A DNA stretch of 64,000 bases from Streptohalobacillus salinus (GCF_003201605.1 NZ_QJJR01000002.1:155804-219803), one strand, 5' to 3'. Numbered from the stretch's first letter, positions 21,884 through 32,422 are shown. Numbers and translations: made by a program. Notes: a model not told the origin generated them from the sequence alone.

Positions 21884-23158
21884 TTATGCCTCCCCAAATA
21901 CGATTTTTCCATCAACGAATGTTTTGATGACTTTTCCTGAAATTTCTTGTTGGTCAAACGGCGTGTTTTTCCCTTTTGAAACAAATGTGTTTTTATCAAT
22001 GCTTCCATTATAATCAATATCAAGGACTGTAATGTCAGCTGGTTTACCTACAGCTAAATCCCCTTGCTTTAATTGAAAAACTTCAGCCGGCTTCACGGCT
22101 AAATAGTTAACTAATTGTGCCAAGGTACATGTACCCTTTAAGACAAGGTGGTGATATAACAAACCAAAGGCTGTTTCAAGACCGACAATACCAAAAGGCG
22201 CTTTCTCAATCGGTAAAGCTTTCTCATCAACATGATGCGGTGCGTGATCAGTTGCGATAAAGTCAATGGTCCCATCTTTTAAGCCTTCAATTAACGCTTG
22301 TTGATCCTCTTTCGATCGAAGCGGTGGATTCATTTTAAAATTTGTATCCTTTGACAGCACATCATCTTCATTTAAAAGCAAGTGATGAGGGGTCACTTCC
22401 GCAGTCACATGAATACCGGCTCGCTTAGCATCACGAATCACCCTGACACTTTCTTTTGTAGAGACGTGACAGACATGATAGTGACAATCAGTGGCTTCAC
22501 TAAGTAACACATCACGAGCAATTTGTGTTGCTTCACAGATAGAAGGGATCCCGTTTACACCAAGTCGCTTACTTACTTCTCCTTCATGCACACACCCGTC
22601 ATGGATTAGAGAGTTTTCTTCGCAATGGGCAACAATTGCTTTATCGTTTCGTTTTGCTTGTTGCATTGCTCGATACATCGCATCTGCAGTTTGTACACCA
22701 ACACCGTCATCAGTAAACTGAAAACAACCCGCTTTTGTCAGAGCATCAAAATCGACGAGATCTTCGCCCTTTAAGTCATTTGTAATCGAGGCATAGGGGT
22801 AGACTTTAACTAACGCATCTTCTTTGATGATTTTCTGTATTGCTGTTAAGCGATTGACCGTACTTGGAACGGGATTTGTATTCGGCATGGCACAGATTGT
22901 TGTATAACCACCCTTAGCTGCCGCTCTTGTTCCAGACTGGATTGTTTCTTTATGTTCACCACCGGGTTCACGTAAGTGAACATGGACATCAATAAATCCT
23001 GGAGAAACATAATAGCCCGACAAATCATAGACCGTGTCTTCTGCCTTTGAAGGAATTGTTTGACTGATTTCTTGAATGATGCCCGCCTCAATCTTTATGT
23101 CTTGGATTATCATCTCTTCATTTTGCGCGAAGTAACCGTTCTTCAATAGGATAGCCAT
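21884..23158 (-). CDS. pyrC: Dihydroorotase
   Basis: PyrC cyclises carbamoyl-aspartate to dihydroorotate. The 424-residue type I amidohydrolase has the first metal motif DVHVHLREPGGEHKE (about residues 57-71), a VAHCEE and a CHVSTKES histidine motif, and the TDHAPH aspartate motif near residue 305. The start is 41 bp inside the end of pyrB. An AAGGGG ribosome site lies 9 bp upstream within pyrB, so the overlap appears real. Confidence 0.97.
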   Translation of the reverse strand: MAILLKNGYFAQNEEMIIQDIKIEAGIIQEISQTIPSKAEDTVYDLSGYYVSPGFIDVHVHLREPGGEHKETIQSGTRAAAKGGYTTICAMPNTNPVPSTVNRLTAIQKIIKEDALVKVYPYASITNDLKGEDLVDFDALTKAGCFQFTDDGVGVQTADAMYRAMQQAKRNDKAIVAHCEENSLIHDGCVHEGEVSKRLGVNGIPSICEATQIARDVLLSEATDCHYHVCHVSTKESVRVIRDAKRAGIHVTAEVTPHHLLLNEDDVLSKDTNFKMNPPLRSKEDQQALIEGLKDGTIDFIATDHAPHHVDEKALPIEKAPFGIVGLETAFGLLYHHLVLKGTCTLAQLVNYLAVKPAEVFQLKQGDLAVGKPADITVLDIDYNGSIDKNTFVSKGKNTPFDQQEISGKVIKTFVDGKIVFGEA

Positions 23159-24053
23159 TATTTATTTCCCCTTTCGATAATAATAAATCTAGTATAGCCA
23201 TTCGTGCATAGACACCATTTTCCATCTGTCTAAAAATCTTTGATTTTGGCGCTTCTACCAGTTCGTCTTCTATTTCCACACCACGATTAACTGGTGCAGG
23301 ATGCATAACGATGGCTTCATCTTTAAGGAGCTGATAACGCTCAGTCGTTAAACCATACTGCTTTAAATAGTCAACGTCATCACCCACTTCTTTTTCTTCA
23401 TGCCGTTCACGTTGCACCCTTAAAAACATAGCCACATCGCAAATTTTCAAGCCTTCGTCAAGATCAATATAAGGAAAATCAAGGCGGTCATCTTGCCAGC
23501 TTGCTTTCGAGCTCAAGAAGACATTCGCACCTAACGTTTTTAATGCATAAGCGTTTGAACGTGCCACCCGGCTATGCAAAATATCACCAACAATTAGCAC
23601 ATTCAAATCATTGAAGGAATCAAATGATTCATACATGGTGTAAAGATCAAGTAAGCACTGAGTTGGGTGCTCACCACACCCATCACCTGCATTGATGACT
23701 GGGATGTCGAGTGTTTCACTTAATTTTCGAGCGGTATGTTCTTCTTGATGTCGGACCACGATAAGGTTCGCACCAATCGCTTGATAGGTTTTAGCCGTAT
23801 CATAGATGGATTCACCTTTTGTTACACTTGAGGTGTTGACTTCGAAATCAAGCACGTGAAAACCTAAACGTTTTTCAGCTACTTCAAAACTCATTTTAGT
23901 CCGTGTACTTGGCTCAAAAAACAAGTTTGCCACAAACAAATCTTGACCTTTGTAATTGGGTTGATAGTTTTTCGTCTTAATCAACTGCACGGTGTGTAAT
24001 AAGTTGAGTATGGCGTCTTTTTCCATATTTTTCATCGAAACAAAGTTTCTCAT
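23118..24053 (-). CDS. pyrB: Aspartate carbamoyltransferase catalytic subunit
   Basis: PyrB condenses carbamoyl phosphate with aspartate, the committed step of UMP synthesis. The protein of about 311 residues has the carbamoyl-phosphate motif FFEPSTRTKMSFE near residue 48, the GDGCGEHPTQ segment and the HPAPVNRGVE aspartate-loop region. No regulatory pyrI gene follows, as is usual in Bacillaceae. The start is ATG 24053 or the adjoining GTG at 24056. A GAGGTG site fits either. The 3' end overlaps pyrC by 41 bp. Confidence 0.97.
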   Translation of the reverse strand: MRNFVSMKNMEKDAILNLLHTVQLIKTKNYQPNYKGQDLFVANLFFEPSTRTKMSFEVAEKRLGFHVLDFEVNTSSVTKGESIYDTAKTYQAIGANLIVVRHQEEHTARKLSETLDIPVINAGDGCGEHPTQCLLDLYTMYESFDSFNDLNVLIVGDILHSRVARSNAYALKTLGANVFLSSKASWQDDRLDFPYIDLDEGLKICDVAMFLRVQRERHEEKEVGDDVDYLKQYGLTTERYQLLKDEAIVMHPAPVNRGVEIEDELVEAPKSKIFRQMENGVYARMAILDLLLSKGEINNGYPIEERLLRAK

Positions 24054-24080
24054 CACTGGTTCACCTCATTTTTTTTATTA

Positions 24081-24107
24081 AAAAAGCTAGCACGTAGGCT
24101 AGCTTTT
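24081..24107 (-). terminator. Terminator-like hairpin between pyrP and pyrB
   Basis: A perfect 10-bp stem (AAAAGCTAGC with its complement) around a 6-base loop is followed on the minus strand by six T. I see no PyrR-binding sequence beside it, unlike the two upstream leaders. It may simply lower expression of pyrB and later genes. Confidence 0.65.
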
Positions 24108-24109
24108 CT

Positions 24110-25471
24110 TTATAGATCGGTTTCGTCATCACCAAACATTTTTCCGTTGCCAAAGGCAGCTTCTTTTCCTGGTAAAAGCAAATTAAGCAATACCCCAATA
24201 ATCGCTGCAAGGGCCATACCTTGAATTTCAAAATCAAGACCGAAAACTTGGAAACGCACCATCGCGCCACCAATACCGATAACTAAGATGACTGCAGCAA
24301 TAATTAAGTTACGGTTGTTACCTAAGTCAATTTGATTATCGACTAACATCCGCAACCCACTTGAAGCGATGATTCCAAACAACAGGATTGAGACCCCACC
24401 CATCACAGGCGTTGGGATAGATGCAATCACATCTGAAATAATTCCGATGAATCCAAAGGCAATCGCTAAAACAGCTGCCCCACCGATAACAAATACACTA
24501 AAAATGCGCGTGATCGCTAGAACCCCAATGTTCTCACCATACGTTGTATTCGGTGGTCCACCGAGCATTGATGCAATCATCGTTGCAACACCATCACCTA
24601 AAATTGAGCGATGCAGACCTGGTTGTTTTAAGAAATTACGACCAACAACTTTAGATAGAACCATTTGATCGCCAATATGTTCGGCAATGGTTACAAGTGC
24701 GACCGGAACAATAATTGCTAACACATTTATATCAAGCACCTCGAGGGGTTGGTAATGAACGAACGGAATCAGAAAATCTGGTGCAACAAAGACTGCACTT
24801 AGAAATTCACCAAATGAGCCTGCACTAACAATTGCATCAAAGCTTGCTGCAATTGCTGTCGTATCAATTATGCCTGCAAATAGAGCATAGACATAGCCGA
24901 CCACGATGCCGATAAGAATCGGGATCAGACCGAAGAATCCTTTGAAAAATAGCGATCCTATAATGGTTACAAGTAACGTAACCATCGCCACTGAGAAGTG
25001 TTGACCACTGTATTGCCCGTCAACATTCATCGCCATATCAACTGCAGTAGGTGCAAGTCCAAGACCGATGACGATAATAACCGGACCCACAACCACTGGC
25101 GGTAAGACTTTCATTACCCAGTCCAAGCCAAAGGCTCCAATCGTTAAAGCAACAATCCCGTAGAATAAACCTGCGACAAAACTACCAACCATGGCAGCTT
25201 CGACACTATTCGTTTGTGAGACAATAATAATGGGTTGAATAAACGCAAAACTTGAGCCAAGATAAGCAGGAATTCTACCCTTGGTAATTAACAAGTAACT
25301 AAGTGTTCCTAATCCACTAGAAACAAGCGCAACTGAAGCCGGTAATCCTGTTAAAAAGGGAACCAATACTGTCGCACCAAACATTGCGAATAAGTGCTGT
25401 AAACTTAACATAAACCATTTTGATTTTTTCGGAACATCACGGATGTCCATGACCATATCTAATCTTTCCAT
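24110..25471 (-). CDS. pyrP: Uracil permease
   Basis: PyrP (UraA family, NCS2) takes up uracil by proton symport. The 453-residue product is strongly hydrophobic with about 12-14 membrane segments. It shows LQHLFAMFGATVLVPFLTGL at the first helix, a GSSFAFIQPIIIV segment and the NCS2 signature region around a VGRNFLKQPGLHRSILGDG loop. The start has a strong GAGGAGG site. The gene is preceded by a PyrR attenuator and follows pyrR, so uracil uptake is co-regulated with synthesis. Confidence 0.96.
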   Translation of the reverse strand: MERLDMVMDIRDVPKKSKWFMLSLQHLFAMFGATVLVPFLTGLPASVALVSSGLGTLSYLLITKGRIPAYLGSSFAFIQPIIIVSQTNSVEAAMVGSFVAGLFYGIVALTIGAFGLDWVMKVLPPVVVGPVIIVIGLGLAPTAVDMAMNVDGQYSGQHFSVAMVTLLVTIIGSLFFKGFFGLIPILIGIVVGYVYALFAGIIDTTAIAASFDAIVSAGSFGEFLSAVFVAPDFLIPFVHYQPLEVLDINVLAIIVPVALVTIAEHIGDQMVLSKVVGRNFLKQPGLHRSILGDGVATMIASMLGGPPNTTYGENIGVLAITRIFSVFVIGGAAVLAIAFGFIGIISDVIASIPTPVMGGVSILLFGIIASSGLRMLVDNQIDLGNNRNLIIAAVILVIGIGGAMVRFQVFGLDFEIQGMALAAIIGVLLNLLLPGKEAAFGNGKMFGDDETDL

Positions 25472-25543
25472 TCTGACTTCCTCCTCTAATTCATCTCTAT
25501 TTATATGTATCTTGCTGTTGGAAATAACATTTAGGCAAAACAA

Positions 25544-25642
25544 ATGCCCCTCTGCAAGGCTGCAAAGGGGCATACATATAGACCGATTACGGCCTATGTC
25601 ACCAATCACAACCTTTGAAGTCTCTCTGGACTTCGTTAAAGG
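25544..25642 (-). promoter_or_regulatory. PyrR attenuator upstream of pyrP
   Basis: On the minus strand the PyrR-binding loop (25612-25642) has CCTTT/AAAGG arms around the conserved AGTCCAGAGAGACT core. It is followed by a terminator hairpin (25544-25573, stem with ATGCCCC/GGGGCAT arms) and a T-rich tail. In the known mechanism, UMP-bound PyrR stabilises the binding loop, which lets the terminator form. The whole element lies between pyrR and pyrP. Confidence 0.9.
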
Positions 25643-25649
25643 TATTTAT

Positions 25650-26276
<627 letters not shown>

Positions 26277-26278
26277 TT

Positions 26279-26378
26279 AAAAAATCCCTTTTCTCCGCGT
26301 ATGAGAAAAGGGATTGAGTAGACGATATCTAATCAATGCTTACGGTCCTTCTCAGCCTCACGGGACTGTGTTTAAAGG
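26279..26378 (-). promoter_or_regulatory. PyrR attenuator upstream of pyrR (pyr operon leader)
   Basis: The minus-strand leader carries a PyrR-binding loop at 26347-26378, with CCTT/AAGG ends around the ACAGTCCCGTGAGGCTGAG core. A 13-bp perfect terminator stem at 26283-26315 (AATCCCTTTTCTC and its complement) follows, then a T run. It is the first control point of the operon. Confidence 0.92.
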
Positions 26379-26395
26379 TTATTTTATTGTCTCTA

Positions 26396-26423
26396 ATTAT
26401 ACGTGAAATGCATGATTTGTCAA
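26396..26423 (-). promoter_or_regulatory. Strong sigma-A promoter of the pyr operon
   Basis: A perfect TTGACA (26418-26423) and a perfect TATAAT (26396-26401) are separated by 16 bp on the minus strand. The -35 box contains the TGA stop codon of rluD. Transcription should start near 26389, just before the PyrR leader. Confidence 0.85.
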
Positions 26424-27331
26424 TCCATTTCCCGAACTTTCTTTAAGAGTTCTTGAAAAACAAGCGGTGGCTCCACTTTAAATTGTAACCATTCATCTGT
26501 TTTCGGATGAGCAAAACCTAGTTCTTGCGCATGAAGTGCCTGGCCTTCTGCATCAAGTGTTTTTCGTTGACCATATTTAGGATCTCCAACAAGCGGGAAC
26601 CCGATATATCGCATATGCACACGAATCTGATGTGTCCGCCCCGTTTCAAGAACACACTTGACGAGGGTATACTTTTGATTAATCCGTTCGACCACTTCAA
26701 AATGAGTAACTGCCTCTTTGCCACCATCAACAACTGCCATGCGCTGACGGTCTTTAGGATCACGACCTATCGGTGCATCAATGGTTCCATACTCATGAGG
26801 AATTGCCCCATGAACGAGGGCTAGGTATGAGCGTTTTAACGTTTTTTCTTTTAACTGTTCAGCTAATGATTGATGAGCCAAATCATTTTTCGCTACCATT
26901 AATAACCCACTTGTGTCACGGTCAATCCGATGTACCACGCCTGGTCGTACAACATCATGGATCCCAGATAAGTCTTTCACATGGTACATCAAAGCATTCA
27001 CAAGTGTTCCTGAACGGTGACCTGCTGATGGATGGACGACCATCCCTTTGGCTTTATTGATTACAACGACATCTTCATCTTGATAAACAATATCAATTGG
27101 TAAATCTTCTGCGATAATTTCCAGCGGTTCTGGCTGTTTTTCCGTCAATTCGATGGTGTCACTGCCTTGGACTTTGTGATTAGGTTTAACCTGTTGATTA
27201 TTAACCAGAATATATCCCTCTTTAATCCATGATTGGATTTGCGCACGCGATAAATCAGCGCGTTGTTCTTTTAAGTATTTATCAATTCTTGTTCCACTAT
27301 AGTCTTCACTGACAGTAAACTGTTCGTTCAT
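26420..27331 (-). CDS. rluD: Pseudouridine synthase, RluA/RluD family
   Basis: This enzyme (YlyB in Bacillus) converts uridine to pseudouridine in rRNA. The 303-residue product has an N-terminal S4 RNA-binding domain (about 13-60) and a catalytic domain with the signature HRIDRDTSGLL, catalytic aspartate D137. The exact uridines modified cannot be told here. It overlaps lspA by 1 bp, and its stop codon lies inside the -35 box of the pyr promoter. Confidence 0.93.
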   Translation of the reverse strand: MNEQFTVSEDYSGTRIDKYLKEQRADLSRAQIQSWIKEGYILVNNQQVKPNHKVQGSDTIELTEKQPEPLEIIAEDLPIDIVYQDEDVVVINKAKGMVVHPSAGHRSGTLVNALMYHVKDLSGIHDVVRPGVVHRIDRDTSGLLMVAKNDLAHQSLAEQLKEKTLKRSYLALVHGAIPHEYGTIDAPIGRDPKDRQRMAVVDGGKEAVTHFEVVERINQKYTLVKCVLETGRTHQIRVHMRYIGFPLVGDPKYGQRKTLDAEGQALHAQELGFAHPKTDEWLQFKVEPPLVFQELLKKVREMD

Positions 27332-27795
27332 TATTTCTCACTCTTTTCTTTAGTAAACTCTTCTTTCAACGTAATGAATCCAATTAAAATCACACCAACA
27401 ACTAGCGCTGAATCAGCAACATTAAAGATTGGATAGTTGTAACTACCAATATACACATTCACAAAATCGACAACTTCTTGATATAAGACACGATCAATAA
27501 AGTTCCCTATTGCGCCACCTAACACAAGTCCTAAACTGATCCCTAGAAATCGTTGCTCCTTTGCATAGGTGCGCATATAATAGACTATCACACCAATAAC
27601 AATCAGTGTGATGACGTAAAAGAACCACATTTGACCTGCTAGTATCCCCCATGCTGCGCCAGGATTGCGATGAGAGGTTAAATAAAGAATGTCATCAATC
27701 AGTGGAATACTTTCACCAATCTCCATATAATTAATCACCAACACTTTTGTCAATTGATCGATTAAGATAATAAGCAAACTCACAAAATAATACAT
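27331..27795 (-). CDS. lspA: Lipoprotein signal peptidase II
   Basis: LspA cleaves signal peptides from diacylglyceryl-modified prolipoproteins at the membrane. The 154-residue protein has four hydrophobic segments and the two catalytic aspartates, D110 in VVDF and D128 in NVADSA, with RNPGAAWG and [10 protein letters not shown] also present. The start at 27795 has TTGGAGG upstream. One probable substrate, a lipoprotein polysaccharide deacetylase, lies near the other end of the window. Confidence 0.96.
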   Translation of the reverse strand: MYYFVSLLIILIDQLTKVLVINYMEIGESIPLIDDILYLTSHRNPGAAWGILAGQMWFFYVITLIVIGVIVYYMRTYAKEQRFLGISLGLVLGGAIGNFIDRVLYQEVVDFVNVYIGSYNYPIFNVADSALVVGVILIGFITLKEEFTKEKSEK

Positions 27796-27877
27796 CAAAT
27801 GGCCTCCAATTTCTTTACTCTTAGTTGATTTTACCATAATTATCGGCATTTGTTGATGTATTTCTTTGCAACAAACG

Positions 27878-27913
27878 AACAAGCGTCTAAATTATACGAT
27901 TTAGACGCTTGTT
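27878..27913 (-). terminator. Terminator after ileS
   Basis: A perfect 15-bp stem with a 6-base loop lies 40 bp after the ileS stop and before the lspA start. The following T tract is interrupted, so readthrough into lspA is possible. Confidence 0.75.
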
Positions 27914-27954
27914 TATCAATCATTATTCACCTTTACTAGCTCAATTCACATCTT

Positions 27955-30711
27955 TTAACTATCTTGGTAATGTTTTTTTACAACTGTTGCACAACGTTGA
28001 CACAAACCTGGATGTGTTTCGTCATTACCAACCGTCTTGTCTGCGACCCAGCAACGCTCACATTTTTCTGCATCATATTTTTCAACCGTTACTTCTACGT
28101 AGTCATAAGCTTTCGCTAAATGACCTGTTGTAACAAGTTCTACATGAGAAGCAATAAACAACTGATCAAGGCGATCAATGTCTTTAAGTAAGGCATGTGT
28201 TTTCTGATCAAGGGCTTTAATTGTTAGACTTGCTTCGAGAGACTTACCAATTGCTTTGTTAGCACGTGCTTCTTCAAGTGCCTTTAGGATATCGTCACGG
28301 ACCTCAACAAAATGATCCCATTTTTCTAATAATCCTTCTGATGCAGCAATTTGACGAACCTTCGGCATATCTGTTAATTGAACATACTTTTGGTCAACAG
28401 CCGGAATATACGACCATACTTCTTCAGCTGTATGGGTAAGAATTGGCGTAATCAGTTTTGTTAAAGCAATGACTGTTTCATAATAAACCGTTTGGATTGA
28501 ACGACGACGTGGTGCATCTTCAGCATCAATGTATAAAATATCTTTCGCAAAATCTAAGTAAAACGCACTGAGTTCTTGCGAGACAAATTGATGCACTTTA
28601 TTATATACCGTTGAAAATTCATAATTTTCATAAGCTGTTGTGACATCCGAGATAACGTTTTGCAATTTCACTAGGATATAACGATCAACTTCATGTAAGT
28701 TTTCATCACTTACTGCATCCTGATTTGGATTAAAGTCATGTAAGTTCCCTAATAAGAATCGGAACGTGTTACGGATTTTACGATATCCTTCTGAGGTTTG
28801 TTTGATGATGTCATCCGACACACGTACATCGGATTGATAATCAACAGATGCCACCCATAAACGCAAGATATCAGCACCGTATTGCTTCATGATCTTAGAA
28901 GGTAGCACAACATTACCAATTGACTTACTCATTTTGCGACCTTGACCATCAAGTGCAAAACCATGGCTTAGAATTCCTTCATACGGTGATTTACCAGTAA
29001 CTGCTACTGACGTTGATAGTGATGAGTTAAACCAGCCACGGTACTGATCAGAACCTTCTAAATATAAGTCGGCTGGTCGTCTAAGTTCTGGACGCTCTTC
29101 TAACACCCCTTGGTGGGATGAGCCAGAGTCAAACCATACATCCATAATATCCGTTTCCTTTGTGAATGTACCACCCGGGCTATGTTCTGATGTAAATCCT
29201 TCAGGCAATAGATCTTTCGCTTCTTTTTCAAACCAAATATTCGATCCATGTTCACGGAATAGATGCGCAACGTGCGCGATGGTCTCATCCGTAATAATCG
29301 GTGTTCGATCTTCACCATAAAAGACCGGAATTGGAACGCCCCAAATACGTTGACGAGAAATACACCAATCTTCACGATCTCTTACCATATTGAAAAGACG
29401 TGTTTCTCCCCATTTCGGCACCCATTTGATTCGATTAATTTCTGAAAGGATTTCTGCTCTGAAATCTTTAATCGAAGCAAACCATTGATTTGTTGCCCGG
29501 TAAATGACCGGTTTCTTCGTGCGCCAATCATGCGGATAGGAGTGGGTAATAAAGCTCATGTGTTCAAGTGCACCATTTTCCGATAATTTTTCAGTGACAG
29601 CTTTATTAGCTGCATCATAAAATAACCCTTCAAAACCAGGTGCTTCATCTGTAAATACACCTTTTTCGTCAACAGGACAGAGCACGTCAAGGCCATATTG
29701 TTTACCCACGATAAAGTCTTCCTCACCATGGCCAGGTGCCGTATGAACAAGACCTGTCCCTCCGTCAGTCGTTACATGTTCACCTAAGATAATGAGTGAA
29801 TCACGATCATAGATCGGGTGAGTTGCGACTAAATGTTCAGCTTCATGACCCTTAAAGCTTTTAACTTGTGTGACATCTTCCCAAGCTAAATCTTCTTGAA
29901 CAGCCTCAACAAGGTCTTCGGCAACGATGAACTTCCCTTTATTTGTTTGCAGTACGACGTAAGTTAAATCGGCGTGTAATGCAATTGCTAAATTTGAAGG
30001 AATTGTCCATGGCGTCGTTGTCCAGATGAGGAATTTTTCATCCCCCGCTAACAAATCACCTGCCTCTTTCACTTTGAAACTTACATAAATAGATGCTGAA
30101 CGTTTGTCTTGGTATTCAATCTCAGCTTCTGCAAGCGCTGATTCTGAAGATGGTGACCAATAGACCGGTTTTAATCCTTTATAGATATAACCTTTTTTAG
30201 CCATTTCACCAAATACCTTGATTTGGTTTGCTTCGTATTTTTTATCAAGTGTGACATATGGATTTTCCCAGTCGCCACGAACGCCTAATTGTTTAAATTG
30301 CGTCCGTTGGTTATCCACTTGCTTTAAAGCATAATCCGCACACTTTTGTCTAAATTCTGCCGGTGTCATTTTCTTGCGGTCTACCTTTTTCTTTTGAAGT
30401 GCGTTTTCAATCGGTAACCCATGCGTGTCCCAACCTGGAACATAAGGGGCTTGGAACCCTGACATCGATTTAAATTTCACGATAAAATCTTTTAATACTT
30501 TATTTAATGCGTGACCCATATGCAAATCACCATTCGCATAGGGAGGGCCATCATGTAAAACAAATAAGGGACGTCCCGCCGTTCGTTCTTGAACAGCTTG
30601 ATAAAGGTTCGCTTCATCCCATTCTTCTTGCATTTTCGGTTCTTTGTTTGGTAAGTTCCCGCGCATTGGAAACTCTGTTTTTGGCATCAATAACGTTTGT
30701 TTATATTCCAT
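27955..30711 (-). CDS. ileS: Isoleucyl-tRNA synthetase
   Basis: This class I synthetase charges tRNA-Ile. The 918-residue product has the HIGH-type motif [12 protein letters not shown] (near residues 56-67), the KMSKS loop in [11 protein letters not shown], a large editing domain between them, and a C-terminal zinc site in CERCWVAD and CQRC. The ATG at 30711 is preferred over the adjacent ATG because the GAGGAGG site is then 7 bp away. Expression is controlled by a T-box leader. Confidence 0.97.
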   Translation of the reverse strand: MEYKQTLLMPKTEFPMRGNLPNKEPKMQEEWDEANLYQAVQERTAGRPLFVLHDGPPYANGDLHMGHALNKVLKDFIVKFKSMSGFQAPYVPGWDTHGLPIENALQKKKVDRKKMTPAEFRQKCADYALKQVDNQRTQFKQLGVRGDWENPYVTLDKKYEANQIKVFGEMAKKGYIYKGLKPVYWSPSSESALAEAEIEYQDKRSASIYVSFKVKEAGDLLAGDEKFLIWTTTPWTIPSNLAIALHADLTYVVLQTNKGKFIVAEDLVEAVQEDLAWEDVTQVKSFKGHEAEHLVATHPIYDRDSLIILGEHVTTDGGTGLVHTAPGHGEEDFIVGKQYGLDVLCPVDEKGVFTDEAPGFEGLFYDAANKAVTEKLSENGALEHMSFITHSYPHDWRTKKPVIYRATNQWFASIKDFRAEILSEINRIKWVPKWGETRLFNMVRDREDWCISRQRIWGVPIPVFYGEDRTPIITDETIAHVAHLFREHGSNIWFEKEAKDLLPEGFTSEHSPGGTFTKETDIMDVWFDSGSSHQGVLEERPELRRPADLYLEGSDQYRGWFNSSLSTSVAVTGKSPYEGILSHGFALDGQGRKMSKSIGNVVLPSKIMKQYGADILRLWVASVDYQSDVRVSDDIIKQTSEGYRKIRNTFRFLLGNLHDFNPNQDAVSDENLHEVDRYILVKLQNVISDVTTAYENYEFSTVYNKVHQFVSQELSAFYLDFAKDILYIDAEDAPRRRSIQTVYYETVIALTKLITPILTHTAEEVWSYIPAVDQKYVQLTDMPKVRQIAASEGLLEKWDHFVEVRDDILKALEEARANKAIGKSLEASLTIKALDQKTHALLKDIDRLDQLFIASHVELVTTGHLAKAYDYVEVTVEKYDAEKCERCWVADKTVGNDETHPGLCQRCATVVKKHYQDS

Positions 30712-30733
30712 CATAATTCCTCCTCGAAATGTA

Positions 30734-31012
30734 AAAATAAAAAAAGAGTCTTCTTATCCCAAAAAAGGGACGAGAAAACTCGCGGTACCACCCTAGTTAA
30801 TGCTAAAAAGCACTCACTCGATGCACGTAACGTGTGCTGATTCCGGTATACCCTTACTGATTGGTTCAGGGATACAGCTTGAAGATGATGTTCACAAATA
30901 AGTTCTCTACTGGGCTTTCACCGTTCCCAACTCGCTAAAAAAGAAACAAATTGCTACTGTTCTTCGCATTGCTTATATATATATATCGTCATTGCAAAAA
31001 AATGCTCCGTGT
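30734..31012 (-). promoter_or_regulatory. T-box leader of ileS
   Basis: The minus-strand leader contains the canonical T-box AGGGTGGTACCGCG at 30781-30794. A 15-bp terminator stem with a T tract follows (30734-30781), in mutual competition with an antiterminator. A probable ATC (Ile) specifier codon followed by A is at 30887-30889, next to a GAAGA/TCTTC helix. Uncharged tRNA-Ile is expected to bind and allow readthrough into ileS. Confidence 0.93.
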
Positions 31013-31018
31013 CAATGC

Positions 31019-31047
31019 ATTATATGTAATTATTCCATCGACGTCAA
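31019..31047 (-). promoter_or_regulatory. Sigma-A promoter of the ileS T-box transcript
   Basis: TTGACG (31042-31047) and a perfect TATAAT (31019-31024) are spaced 17 bp apart on the minus strand. Transcription would start near 31012, just before the T-box leader and 13 bp past the divIVA stop region. Confidence 0.8.
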
Positions 31048-31060
31048 GTATTGATGTTAA

Positions 31061-31558
31061 TTATTCCGATAAATCTGGATCTAATTCATTTAGCTCCATG
31101 TTTAACAGTTGATCCCAGTCATCTGTTTGGACGAGTTCTAATTGCGCCTCGATTAACATTTTCAAGCGTGTTCTAAACACTTTCCCTTGTTTTTTCAATT
31201 CCTCAACTTCAATTTCAATCTTACGTGCTTTTTCTAATGCTTCATTGATGATACGGTCAGCATTTTTCTCTGCTTCTCGAACAATCAGTTTAGATTCTTT
31301 ATTCGCATTACCCTTGACTTCTTCAGCCGTTTGTTGTGCTATTAAAATTGATTTGTTTAACGTTTCCTCGATGTTGTTAAAGTGCTTTAATTTTTCATCT
31401 AATGTTTCAACGTCTCGTTTCAATTCTTTCTTTTCTCGAATAACTAACTCGAAATCTTTAATGATCTGATCCAGGAATTCGTTAACTTCATCTTGATCGT
31501 ATCCGCGCATGCCTCGTGAAAATTCCTTGTTATGAATATCTAGTGGTGTTAATGCCAT
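31061..31558 (-). CDS. divIVA: Cell division/pole protein DivIVA
   Basis: DivIVA binds curved membrane at septa and poles and recruits MinJ and other partners. The 165-residue protein has the N-terminal membrane-binding domain with IHNKEFSRGMRGYDQDEVNEF (the middle of it within residues 8-28). A long coiled coil fills most of the rest. The tail is acidic. It follows ylmH by 72 bp in the conserved ylmFGH-divIVA order. Confidence 0.95.
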   Translation of the reverse strand: MALTPLDIHNKEFSRGMRGYDQDEVNEFLDQIIKDFELVIREKKELKRDVETLDEKLKHFNNIEETLNKSILIAQQTAEEVKGNANKESKLIVREAEKNADRIINEALEKARKIEIEVEELKKQGKVFRTRLKMLIEAQLELVQTDDWDQLLNMELNELDPDLSE

Positions 31559-31630
31559 TTATTTTCCTCCTCAATATTGTTTAAAAGTTAGTGTATTGAT
31601 TACTTCGACAAAACTTTAAAAAATCCTGCT

Positions 31631-32413
31631 TTAAAGAAATAACGTTTGGTAAGTGATTTTGACTTTATCTTTTTTGGTATGACCATTTATCTCAATGAGT
31701 TGGCTCCTACCTTTACGTCTTACTGAGATCAAATCGCCAACTGCTAGACTAAAACTCGGATCCTCAATCACTTTGAAATTCACTTTTACTAGTTTTTTTT
31801 GAATCATTTCTTTACTTTCTGACCGACTCAAGCGATACATCGTTTTGACTAACACATCTAGACGCATCGATGACACCGTCGTCTCAACAGTTTTCCAAGT
31901 TTCTTTACTTTGAAGGTAAGCATCCATGGTAACTTCAGCAAAGGCAAATGTTGCCTTTTTGATTTGGGTCAGTTGGTGAATCACATAGTCACTAATATCC
32001 TTGGTCACGTACAGTTGAACGATCCCAGCTTCATGATCAATCGTAATGTCACCTAATTTTTTTCGATCAATACCAAGTGAAATAAAGGCACCTAGTACAT
32101 CACTATGACGAACATCGATAAACTTAACGGGATAACTTGCTTCTAACAAACAAATTGGAAAATCTGCATAACTGATTTGTTCATAGACCGGCGCGAGAGC
32201 TAACATCCGTCGCTCCATGTGTCGCTGATCGAAAAAGCTGATCAGTTGAAAACGCTCGTCTTGTCCAACAATCGATGTAAAAATATGTTGTTCACGAGGA
32301 TCAAGAAAATCCGTAAACTTAGTCATGTACTGTCGATCTACTTGATCAATGATATCAAATATACTATCAATAAACGGTTGTTCTTCTTTTCTGAAATGTT
32401 GGTATACGTCCAT
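31631..32413 (-). CDS. ylmH: S4-domain RNA-binding protein YlmH
   Basis: The 260-residue product has an N-terminal domain with GQDERFQLISFFDQ and a C-terminal S4 domain (about 183-245, SSMRLDVLVKTMYRLSRSES). Homologues act in ribosome-associated quality control on 50S-peptidyl-tRNA complexes and were earlier linked to division by gene position. It is 9 bp after ylmG. Both this gene and rqcH are in the window, so two factors of the same rescue process are present. Confidence 0.9.
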   Translation of the reverse strand: MDVYQHFRKEEQPFIDSIFDIIDQVDRQYMTKFTDFLDPREQHIFTSIVGQDERFQLISFFDQRHMERRMLALAPVYEQISYADFPICLLEASYPVKFIDVRHSDVLGAFISLGIDRKKLGDITIDHEAGIVQLYVTKDISDYVIHQLTQIKKATFAFAEVTMDAYLQSKETWKTVETTVSSMRLDVLVKTMYRLSRSESKEMIQKKLVKVNFKVIEDPSFSLAVGDLISVRRKGRSQLIEINGHTKKDKVKITYQTLFL

Positions 32414-32422
32414 AACGACCCC

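Noticed and set aside
24369-24668. 99-codon plus-strand open frame inside pyrP
   Set aside because: It is antisense to a conserved permease and has no ribosome site or similarity.
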